Shown piece by piece: positions 33,977-41,410 of a stretch of DNA of 64,000 nt. Every line of letters starts with the position of its first letter. The stretch's first letter is position 1. Where the stretch lies: positions 62,001 to 126,000 of the forward strand of contig WRHH01000002.1 of the NCBI GenBank assembly GCA_009783355.1, in the 5' to 3' direction. The notes beneath the pieces are model-generated. The model was not told the DNA's origin, ran no database searches, and was given only the letters and a program-made list of their open reading frames with translations. The DNA comes from Synergistaceae bacterium. GTDB lineage: Bacteria; Synergistota; Synergistia; Synergistales; Aminobacteriaceae. The position numbers were made by a program, and so were the translations under genes.

Positions 33977-35197
33977 ATGGCAAGGTTAAAAAATATCGGA
34001 CTCATTACATCGGGCGGCGACTGCGGCGGGCTTAACGCTGTAGTACGCGGCGCGGCGCGGATTGCCATATCCAAAGGAATTGGCGCTTATATAATTCCAA
34101 ACGGCTATGCAGGTCTATATAATCTTATCGATTTTGAGAAATTGGTTCTTATGGACGAAGAACGTACGGACCACGTAAACTCTTCCATAGCGGGCAGCGA
34201 AGCCGGACACTCGAGGGTAAAAATCTCTAAAATTGAAGATCCTCTAAAGTACCAGAGAATCTCGGAGGGACTGAAGAAATTCAACATAGGCGGCCTGGTG
34301 ATATCGGGCGGAGACGATACCGGAAGCGTTGTTGTTGACCTCACTGAAAACGGAATACCTTGCGTTCACGCTCCCAAGACGATGGATTTAGACCTTCAGA
34401 CCTATTCCGTCGGAGGAGACTCAACCATCAACAAAATTGCAAACATAGTCGATGACATAAAAACCACGGGAAAAACACATAATCGCGTTATGATATTGGA
34501 AGTTTTCGGGCGTTATGCGGGGCATACGGCATTTCGCGGCGGGGTCGCGTCCGACGCCGACTGTATTCTCATTCCTGAAATTAACGTTGATTTCAATGTA
34601 GTTTACAAGGACATAAAGCGTCATTATATCCGCAGGATAATAAACAGCGATGTACATGCGGGGACATATGTAATTGTCGTAGCTGAAGGCGTGCGCGACG
34701 ATAGCGGAGAACTTTTCTCGGATGGCGGCGGGAAGGACTCTTTCGGGCATGTAAAACTTGCCGGAGCTGCAAAATTTATTCGCAGCAAGCTTTCTTCAAT
34801 GATGAAAGAGGATCCGGAGATAGAACAATTCATGAAAAAAACCGGTATGTACGTGAAAGGCGCTTTTGAAATTCCTGAAGTCAGGGAGGTTGTTCCAGGG
34901 CATATAGTCCGATCAGGGAACTCAACTGCGTATGACGTTAATTTCGGAAAAGAGGCCGGAGGGGCGGCTGTATATTTGCTTGACGAAGGAATTACAGGCG
35001 TGACCGTTGTGGACGTTCGTGACGGAATTATCCGATATACGCCCACAAAAGAAGCGATTAAGCAGCGTTATGTCAATCTTGAACAGGTGAAGTTCTATGA
35101 ACAGATGGGAATTTGCTTCGGGCGCAACGCCACTCCTTCAAGTGATTTCAAACCTGCATTCGACCTTGCGGTCGCGCCGATAAGAAGATTCTATTAA
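33977..35197 (+). CDS. 6-phosphofructokinase, pyrophosphate-dependent type
   Basis: Phosphorylates fructose 6-phosphate in glycolysis. ATG at 33977 is preferred (GAGAGGG twelve bases upstream) over the GTG at 33965 that overlaps the ribosome site; 406 residues. GLITSGGDCGGLNAVVRG and GGDD (in VISGGDDTGS) are seen. Asp in the second GGDD and Lys in PKTMDLDL occupy the two positions that block ATP and favour PPi in this family. The usual TIDND catalytic motif reads TMDLD, keeping both Asp residues. The PPi preference is inferred from these residues only. Confidence 0.9.
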   Translation: MARLKNIGLITSGGDCGGLNAVVRGAARIAISKGIGAYIIPNGYAGLYNLIDFEKLVLMDEERTDHVNSSIAGSEAGHSRVKISKIEDPLKYQRISEGLKKFNIGGLVISGGDDTGSVVVDLTENGIPCVHAPKTMDLDLQTYSVGGDSTINKIANIVDDIKTTGKTHNRVMILEVFGRYAGHTAFRGGVASDADCILIPEINVDFNVVYKDIKRHYIRRIINSDVHAGTYVIVVAEGVRDDSGELFSDGGGKDSFGHVKLAGAAKFIRSKLSSMMKEDPEIEQFMKKTGMYVKGAFEIPEVREVVPGHIVRSGNSTAYDVNFGKEAGGAAVYLLDEGITGVTVVDVRDGIIRYTPTKEAIKQRYVNLEQVKFYEQMGICFGRNATPSSDFKPAFDLAVAPIRRFY

Positions 35198-35222
35198 TGA
35201 TTGTTTCTAAGGAGTGAATACA

Positions 35223-35621
35223 TTGAGGAAGATTTGTTTTATATTATTCTTAATTTTGGTGGTGATAATTTCAATGAGTTCGGTTAGTTACGCGTTTCGC
35301 GAGATAGCGCGAGGGTCTTTTATGGAGGCTCATACTGAGAGCGTTACTGTTCTTGAATCAAATGAAAGCACGCTCTCGGAGTTTTCCAAGTTGAATATTC
35401 CGAAATTGGAAATAGTAGACGGGTTTGATTACGCGAAAGAGCGCCTTGTGCTCGTTGTGGCTTTCGCGTGCCCGGATTCCGGTTACAGCATAGTTATCGA
35501 GACAGTTGATATTAAGGACGGCAAAACAAATGTAAATTACAAAACGGAGCGCGGCCCTGAAGGCAAGATGTACGCTCAGGTGATTTCTTATCCCTGGTTG
35601 CTTGCCGCTGTTGAGAGATGA
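35223..35621 (+). CDS. Exported PrcB-like protein
   Basis: TTG at 35223 is the better start, because AAGGAG ends eight bases before it; GTG at 35214 overlaps that site. The 132 residues begin with a signal peptide (KICFILFLILVVIISMSSVSYA), followed by a small beta-rich domain with LVLVVAFACPDSGYSIVIETVDIKDGK and a final AQVISYPWLLAAV. This resembles the PrcB C-terminal domain, a small extracytoplasmic fold. Its role is unknown. It overlaps the next gene by four bases. Confidence 0.6.
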   Translation: MRKICFILFLILVVIISMSSVSYAFREIARGSFMEAHTESVTVLESNESTLSEFSKLNIPKLEIVDGFDYAKERLVLVVAFACPDSGYSIVIETVDIKDGKTNVNYKTERGPEGKMYAQVISYPWLLAAVER

Positions 35622-37177
35622 ACATGAAAAATACAAAAAATAAAAACGAAGCGTTGCCGCGTTCAATTAGGCGCGGCATATTGGAAACCGCATCTTTTGT
35701 ATGCGGCGCTATGGTCATGGTCGTGGAAATGGCAGGCTCTCGCCTTCTTGCTCCATGGATGGGCTCGTCTCTTATCGTCTGGACTAGCCTGATAGGAATA
35801 ATTCTTGCCTGCCTCAGCGTAGGATATTGGCTCGGCGGGAAATTAGCGGATAAAACTCCCAAGATATCAAGCTTGTCAAAGATAATTCTCGCTGCGTCGA
35901 TTTCAGTAGCGATACTAGGCATATCGGCAAACCCGGTTCTTTACTATGTGTCGGACGCAATAACCAATCTTTATCTGAGTTCAGTAGTTGCGGCAATTAC
36001 CCTTTTTTCAATACCAAGCATTCTACTTGGAATGGTATCTCCGATGATAGTGCGCATAGCCCTTGAATCTAATTCTCATATCGGCGCCACCGTTGGAAGG
36101 TTTTCGGCTCTATCCTGCATAGGAAGCATACTTGGGACATTTCTGGGAGGATTTGTTTTAATTTCCCTGTTTTCTACAGGAACTATACTTATGCTCACAG
36201 CCGCCATCCTTGCTGTTACTTCGGGCATTGTCGGCTTAGAGAGCGTAAAAGCAAAAAAAGTAAAAATACCCGTCGGAATTATTATTCTTGTAATTGCGTT
36301 TATCGCTTTAGGCGCATGGCTCGAAATAAACGGGGCGCCTATGGCGACTGCCGGAATACATCTTGAGACTCCTTATAACCACATAAGGATTTATGAAGGT
36401 CTCAGGCGTGACGACTACAAACATGTAAGGGTTCTGCAGACGGACCCTGTAGGAAGCCAATCCGCCATGTATATTGATGCTCCGAACGATTACGTTTTTG
36501 ATTACATAAAATTCTATGACCTGGCATTTTACTATCGTCCTGAAATCAAAAATGTACTTATGCTCGGCGGCGGCGGATATACTGTTCCAAAAAACCTTGC
36601 AGCATATCACCCTGATGTTTTTGTTGACGTTGTCGAATTGGACCCAGGAATGACAGCGGCGGCGGAAAAATACTTTAAATTTGTGAAAAATGATAAAACG
36701 AGAATTTACCACGAAGACGCGCGTACTTTTCTAAATCGAACAAGCAAAACAAGTGATAAATATGACGCGATATTCTGGGATACTTTCAACTCCGAATACA
36801 ACATCCCTTTTCACCTCACTACGGTTGAAAGCGCCAAGTGCGCGTATGACATGCTTTCAGACGACGGAATAACGATAATGAATATTATTTCTGCTGCGGA
36901 CGGAAAAAGCGGAGGCGTCTTCAAAGGCATATATGCGGCGTTTACAAAAGTTTTCCCGCATATCAAGCTTTTTCTGTCAACTCATCCCAACGATGTAATT
37001 ACAAGACAAAACGTTGTGCTTGTAGCTTCAAAATCGGAACTTTCAAATGAAGGAGAGGCCGAAGAAAAAATTAAAAAGCTCTTATCCAATGAGCTGACAA
37101 AATCCATAACTCAAGATATCGGCGCCTTTACGGACGCTTTTGCGCCGGTTGAGTATTACGCTCTCTTGATGCATTAA
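35618..37177 (+). CDS. Membrane-fused spermidine synthase-like protein
   Basis: The 519 residues combine an N-terminal half with about seven membrane segments (about 12-225) and a C-terminal Rossmann domain of the spermidine synthase type. VLMLGGGGYTVPKNLAAYHPDVFVDVVELDPGM binds the aminopropyl donor in true SpeE, and a later FWDTFNSEYNIPFHLTT takes the place of the usual substrate loop. Whether it makes a polyamine or uses another acceptor is not clear. Its start overlaps the PrcB-like stop, and its stop abuts xthA. Confidence 0.85.
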   Translation: MNMKNTKNKNEALPRSIRRGILETASFVCGAMVMVVEMAGSRLLAPWMGSSLIVWTSLIGIILACLSVGYWLGGKLADKTPKISSLSKIILAASISVAILGISANPVLYYVSDAITNLYLSSVVAAITLFSIPSILLGMVSPMIVRIALESNSHIGATVGRFSALSCIGSILGTFLGGFVLISLFSTGTILMLTAAILAVTSGIVGLESVKAKKVKIPVGIIILVIAFIALGAWLEINGAPMATAGIHLETPYNHIRIYEGLRRDDYKHVRVLQTDPVGSQSAMYIDAPNDYVFDYIKFYDLAFYYRPEIKNVLMLGGGGYTVPKNLAAYHPDVFVDVVELDPGMTAAAEKYFKFVKNDKTRIYHEDARTFLNRTSKTSDKYDAIFWDTFNSEYNIPFHLTTVESAKCAYDMLSDDGITIMNIISAADGKSGGVFKGIYAAFTKVFPHIKLFLSTHPNDVITRQNVVLVASKSELSNEGEAEEKIKKLLSNELTKSITQDIGAFTDAFAPVEYYALLMH

Positions 37178-38062
37178 ATGAGTGTAATCAGGATTGCAAC
37201 TTTTAATGTTAATTCAATACGCACCAGGCTAGAGATACTATCGCGATGGCTTGGGGAACGGGACGCCAACTCTGAAGGGCACAATGAGGGTTGCGTCCCA
37301 TGCGATCCAAATATCAGCAATTCAAAGTTATTAGCGCGGGACGCCCATGCGCGTGTCCCATACGGCGCTATTGACGTGCTTTGTATTCAGGAGACTAAGG
37401 TTGAGGATAAGGATTTTCCGCTTCTGCGCATAAAGCAGCTCGGTTACAATTGCGTATATTGCGGGGAAAAAAGTTATAACGGCGTGGCTATTCTGTCAAA
37501 AGAGCCTTTGGAAGAGGTCTCCTTTGGATTTTGCGACGGGGAAAGGGATTTTCCGACACGGGTTGTTTACGCAAAGTATAAAGGTATTAGGATACTCAAC
37601 ACTTACGTTCCGCAGGGAAAAGAAATAACGCACCCGGATTATCAGGTGAAGCTGGAATTTTTGGATAGGGTAAAGAAATTCATGGACACTAACTCAGTTT
37701 ATGACGCCCCTTTTCTCTGGCTGGGGGATATGAACGTGGCGCCGACAGAAATAGACCTAACGAACCCGAAAGCAAACAAGGAAAATGTTTGTTTTTACCT
37801 TCCGCTTCGTGAAAAATTCTCGCGCGTCTCGAACGGCCTCGTCGATTTATTCAGGAAGTTTAATCCGGACACCCGGCATTACTCGTTCTTTTCTTACCTC
37901 GTGAAGGATTCGCTTACAAGAAATATCGGCTGGCGCGTCGATCATGTTCTTGCCACGGAGAGCGCGGCAAAAATGGCCGACGGGTGCTATATCGACACAG
38001 CCCCGAGAAGCTGGGAGCGCCCGTCTGATCATACGCCTGTAGTAGCATTGTTCAAGGTATAA
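37178..38062 (+). CDS. xthA: Exodeoxyribonuclease III with a repeat-derived insertion
   Basis: DNA-repair exonuclease and AP endonuclease. Starts right after the previous stop (TAA ATG). The 294 residues contain IATFNVNSIRTR, CIQETKVED, NTYVPQGKE, WLGDMNVAPTEIDL and the final WRVDHVLA and RPSDHTPVVA, all active-site blocks of XthA. Between residues about 29 and 63 sits a stretch (DANSEGHNEGCVPCDPNISN and on) absent from ordinary XthA, in which the first helix leads directly to DVLCIQETK. The DNA coding it is similar to the intergenic GGGACGCC/GCGTCCC repeats of this window. All catalytic blocks remain, so activity is probably kept. Confidence 0.93.
   Translation: MSVIRIATFNVNSIRTRLEILSRWLGERDANSEGHNEGCVPCDPNISNSKLLARDAHARVPYGAIDVLCIQETKVEDKDFPLLRIKQLGYNCVYCGEKSYNGVAILSKEPLEEVSFGFCDGERDFPTRVVYAKYKGIRILNTYVPQGKEITHPDYQVKLEFLDRVKKFMDTNSVYDAPFLWLGDMNVAPTEIDLTNPKANKENVCFYLPLREKFSRVSNGLVDLFRKFNPDTRHYSFFSYLVKDSLTRNIGWRVDHVLATESAAKMADGCYIDTAPRSWERPSDHTPVVALFKV
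37262..37366 (+). repeat. REP-like repeat inserted in frame in xthA
   Basis: The segment includes CGGGACGCC, GAGGGTTGCGTCCC, then AGCAATTCAAAG, and again GCGGGACGCC. The same order and spacing is found in the 27222-27285 spacer. The length is a multiple of three, and no stop is created. It is a candidate for protein-coding invasion by a palindromic element. Confidence 0.7.
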
Positions 38063-38067
38063 AATTT

Positions 38068-39966
38068 ATGCAGTTGAATAAAAGTTTTCAAAAGATAAGA
38101 AATCTGGCGATAGTGGCGCATATCGACCATGGAAAGACCACTTTGATTGATTCAATTTTTAAAGCGGCCCAGACTTTCAGAACGCGTGAAAACGCAAAAA
38201 TCGAAGAACGCATCATGGACAACAATGAGCTTGAACGCGAACGCGGGATAACAATACGTTCAAAGCCATGCACCGTCGAATGGGGCGGGTACCAGATAAA
38301 TATTATTGACACTCCAGGCCATGCGGATTTTTCGGGAGAAGTCGAGAGAATCCTTTCAACAGTTGATTCCGTAATTCTTATAGTTGACGCGAATGAAGGG
38401 CCTATGCCGCAGACGCGGTATGTCCTTCGTCATGCGCTTGGAATAGGCTTGAACCCAATTGTGTTCGTAAACAAGGTTGACAGACCGGGAGCGGAACCCG
38501 CCGACGCTTTGAATAAGACTTTCGACCTGTTTTTTGAATTGGGCGCAACGGACAGTCAAGCTGATTTTCCGGTGCTTTACGGTTCCGGTTTGGACGGCTG
38601 GGCAGTCAGCGACCTTGACAAATATGGGAGCGTTCTGGAATGCCGATCCGCTGGAATGAACGCACTTTTTGAGGCGATTATAGAATATGTTCCCGCTCCC
38701 GATGTCTCGCCGGAAGCTCCTTTTCTGATGCAGGTCAGTACGCTTGCATGGAATGAGTATGTGGGGCGCATAGGCTGCGGAAAGATTCTTCAAGGCTCCA
38801 TAAAACTGGGAGATACGTTTATAAGGACATCGACAAAATGGAACTCAAGCGATTTTTCAGGGAACGACTGGAGCATAACGGGGACTGAAACCGCGCGCGC
38901 GGCGCAGATTTGGGTCACTCGCGGACTCGAACGCGTTGCTGTCAATGAAGTATTTGCAGGAGATATAGTTTGGATAACCGGAGCTAATGAAATAATGATA
39001 GGCGATACATTTTCGTCTCCTGAACTGGAGGGCAATCCCATGAAGCCGCTTTCGATAGAGGAGCCGACCGTATCTATGTTCTTTCTTGTGAATAACGGCC
39101 CTTTTGCCGGACGCGAAGGGCAGGCCATAACTCTTCGCCAGCTGAAGGCGCGCATAGAACGCGAACTTCATGTCAATGCGGCTCTCCGGATGGAGGATCT
39201 CGGACGCCCGGACGGAGTGAAAGTTTCGGGGCGGGGGGAATTGCAGCTTGGGATTCTCATTGAGGAAATGCGCAGGGAAGGAATAGAGCTATGTATTTCA
39301 AAACCTGAAGTGATAACTATAGAAAAGGAAGGCCAAACGCTTGAGCCTTACGAGCAGCTTATAGTCGACATTCCTGAAGAGTATCAGGGGGTTGTATTTG
39401 AAAAACTCTCAAAGCGTAAAGGAAAAGTGAAAGGCATAGATAACTTTCAAAGAGGCTTGATCAGGATTGAGTTTGAAATTCCAACCCGTGGCCTTATTGG
39501 ATACAGAGGTGAGTTTTTAACCGACACGCGCGGACTTGGCATTATGTCATCCTGCTTTACCGGTTACGGAGTCTGGGCGGGAGTGGTAACCGCGCGCAAC
39601 AGAGGCTCTCTCGTCAGCCTTGACGCCGGAGAGGCAACCGCATATCAACTTGAAAACTTGCAGGAGCGAGGAGTACTTTTTATCTCTCCTCTTGAAGCAG
39701 TATATGAGGGCATGATAGTGGGAGAGAATTCCCGCCCGGGAGATATGCCGTGTAATCCAACCAAGAAAAAGCAGCAGACAAACCACCGCGCATCTACAAA
39801 GGAAGCAACGACCAAGCTTGATGTTCCGAGGCGAATGACGCTTGAGAAAGCTCTTGAGTGGATAGCGGAGGACGAACTTGTTGAGGCGACTCCTCAGTCA
39901 GTTCGCCTAAGAAAAACTATCCGGGATGAGAATGAACGCAAAAAAGCGGCAAAGAAGACTTTATAA
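38068..39966 (+). CDS. typA: Translational GTPase TypA/BipA
   Basis: Ribosome-associated GTPase used in stress and cold adaptation. The 632 residues show the G motifs AHIDHGKTTL (G1), RGITI (G2), DTPGHADF (G3) and NKVDRPGA (G4), followed by the EF-G-like domains (about 210-400) and the TypA C-terminal domain (TRGLIGYRGEFLTDTRGLGIMSSCF and ENSRPGDMPCNPTKKKQQTNHR, here shown in two parts). The length is near normal (~610). Convergent with a small secreted-protein gene 11 bases downstream. Confidence 0.96.
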   Translation: MQLNKSFQKIRNLAIVAHIDHGKTTLIDSIFKAAQTFRTRENAKIEERIMDNNELERERGITIRSKPCTVEWGGYQINIIDTPGHADFSGEVERILSTVDSVILIVDANEGPMPQTRYVLRHALGIGLNPIVFVNKVDRPGAEPADALNKTFDLFFELGATDSQADFPVLYGSGLDGWAVSDLDKYGSVLECRSAGMNALFEAIIEYVPAPDVSPEAPFLMQVSTLAWNEYVGRIGCGKILQGSIKLGDTFIRTSTKWNSSDFSGNDWSITGTETARAAQIWVTRGLERVAVNEVFAGDIVWITGANEIMIGDTFSSPELEGNPMKPLSIEEPTVSMFFLVNNGPFAGREGQAITLRQLKARIERELHVNAALRMEDLGRPDGVKVSGRGELQLGILIEEMRREGIELCISKPEVITIEKEGQTLEPYEQLIVDIPEEYQGVVFEKLSKRKGKVKGIDNFQRGLIRIEFEIPTRGLIGYRGEFLTDTRGLGIMSSCFTGYGVWAGVVTARNRGSLVSLDAGEATAYQLENLQERGVLFISPLEAVYEGMIVGENSRPGDMPCNPTKKKQQTNHRASTKEATTKLDVPRRMTLEKALEWIAEDELVEATPQSVRLRKTIRDENERKKAAKKTL

Positions 39967-39977
39967 TTAACTCGTCT

Positions 39978-40313
39978 TTATCGGTATTCCGCCGTTCCGT
40001 CGCCGTGGATGGCAACTATATGGGCAATGCCGGGGAGCGCGTACCAGTTCAAGGAGTTACCGCTGCCGTCAACCGCGCGCAAGTCGAATTGCATGTATGT
40101 ATCGTTCACCGTTAGGCAAAGAGTTTCTCCATTCACAAGAGTGTCATGCTTTAAAACTTCTTCTTCCCAATCGTTCGTCCCGCAGTCCGAAATGTAAATT
40201 TCGCATATTTCACACCCCGTACTGTTACTGATCGTTATCTCTCCTGCCCAGACCGCCAAAGAGGCGGACAGAAGCATTACGGCCACAATAAAAAACATAA
40301 GTACCTTTTTCAT
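39978..40313 (-). CDS. Small secreted protein of unknown function
   Basis: ATG at 40313 follows GGAGGT; the longer frame to 40328 is less likely. The 111 residues begin with a signal peptide (KKVLMFFIVAVMLLSASLAVWA). The mature ~88 residues read TISNSTGCEICEIYISDCGTNDWEEEV and end with a beta-rich stretch. The I-x-N-x-T-G...I-x-x-x-Y-I-S pattern resembles small secreted beta-sandwich proteins found in several anaerobes. Three cysteines could form a disulfide or carry a ligand. No function assigned. Confidence 0.75.
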   Translation of the reverse strand: MKKVLMFFIVAVMLLSASLAVWAGEITISNSTGCEICEIYISDCGTNDWEEEVLKHDTLVNGETLCLTVNDTYMQFDLRAVDGSGNSLNWYALPGIAHIVAIHGDGTAEYR

Positions 40314-40369
40314 ATTTATAACCTCCAAAATTTAGATTTCGAATGGCGCGGCTCAGTTCTCTCTTATTC

Positions 40370-41215
40370 TTAAAAACCGCCCTTTAATACTTCGTTTTTA
40401 AATGCCACCTCTAACATCATGAATTTATCAAGCACTTCATGTGAGTGCTCAAGAAGTTTTATAAGCGCTTCGAGATCCATTGTCTTGTTGAATTCAGCGG
40501 CTTCATCGTGGAACGCTTTGTGCGGTTCGTATACGGCTTCATATCCGGGCACATGTTTGTATTTTTCCTTATTCTGCGCATACCATATTCCAAACGCACA
40601 CGTATTATGGTCGGTTAACTTTGCTTTCCCTGCGTTATTAAGTAAATTACGTATAAAATCGGCGTGATTTTCAAGCCGCTTGGCAAGTGTAGTAATAATG
40701 AACCCATTTTCCTCTATTACTAAATATCTTTGAATATCCAACATAACTCTATTATTAGATTTTGAGAATCTCTCCAGATAGCTTTCCAGTTTGTCCAATG
40801 TTTCCTGATTCATTTCAGCGTTTTTAAGTATGTTTTTATTGATTTTATTAACCTCGTCGGTGCATTTTGTTGTCTGTGTTGAGAGGCTGCCGATTTCTTT
40901 GGCAACGACTCCGAACCCCTTACCCGCGTCACCCGCGCGGGCAGCCTCAATTGCCGCATTGAGTGAAAGCATTCGTGTCTTATACGAAATTTCTTCTATA
41001 TCCGATGAAGCTTTGTCGATATTGCTTACTTCCTTCTGAAATTCCTTGGAATTTTCCATCACTTCAGCTATTTTATGCCGCATTGAGTACACAACCACAG
41101 TTGACTGCACATGAACCAGGCTTAGAACTGCATTTCTAAAATCCAAGTCGCCCTTCATGAGCAACTCGGAATTCTTGTTCTCAAATGAAGATTCCATGAA
41201 ATTCATATTATCCAT
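40370..41215 (-). CDS. Soluble chemoreceptor-type protein with CZB zinc-sensing domain
   Basis: The frame is open to 41317 (TTG), but no ribosome site is visible there. ATG at 41215, after GCGAGG, is the better guess (281 residues). A short MCP signalling tip, [31 protein letters not shown], is followed by a CZB domain with [29 protein letters not shown] and [12 protein letters not shown] domains bind zinc through a 3His/1Cys core. No membrane segment or HAMP is seen, so this is a cytoplasmic receptor or regulator. No chemotaxis genes are nearby. Confidence 0.85.
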   Translation of the reverse strand: MDNMNFMESSFENKNSELLMKGDLDFRNAVLSLVHVQSTVVVYSMRHKIAEVMENSKEFQKEVSNIDKASSDIEEISYKTRMLSLNAAIEAARAGDAGKGFGVVAKEIGSLSTQTTKCTDEVNKINKNILKNAEMNQETLDKLESYLERFSKSNNRVMLDIQRYLVIEENGFIITTLAKRLENHADFIRNLLNNAGKAKLTDHNTCAFGIWYAQNKEKYKHVPGYEAVYEPHKAFHDEAAEFNKTMDLEALIKLLEHSHEVLDKFMMLEVAFKNEVLKGGF

Positions 41216-41362
41216 ATTTATATGCCTCGCTCGTGTTTTGAATTTGTTACTCTCTTTCCCTTTTATTTTCGGCAATACAATTTGTTTTGTTAGTATTTCT
41301 TTTGTGATACTTTTCAAAAAATATTTATCTTTCGTTTCAATTCACGCGCCCACACAGGGAAC

Positions 41363-41391
41363 AAAAAAACGAGCTGCAATGCAGCCCGTTC
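41363..41391 (-). terminator. Intrinsic terminator of the 41411-44793 genes
   Basis: On the minus strand ACGGGCTGCA-TT-GCAGCTCGT is followed by seven T. One G/T pair is tolerated in the stem. Confidence 0.85.
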
Positions 41392-41410
41392 AACGTGATT
41401 CAATACTCAA

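Noticed and set aside
37262-37366. A frameshift or pseudogene in xthA
   Set aside because: The inserted segment is a multiple of three, has no stop, and all active-site blocks lie in one frame.
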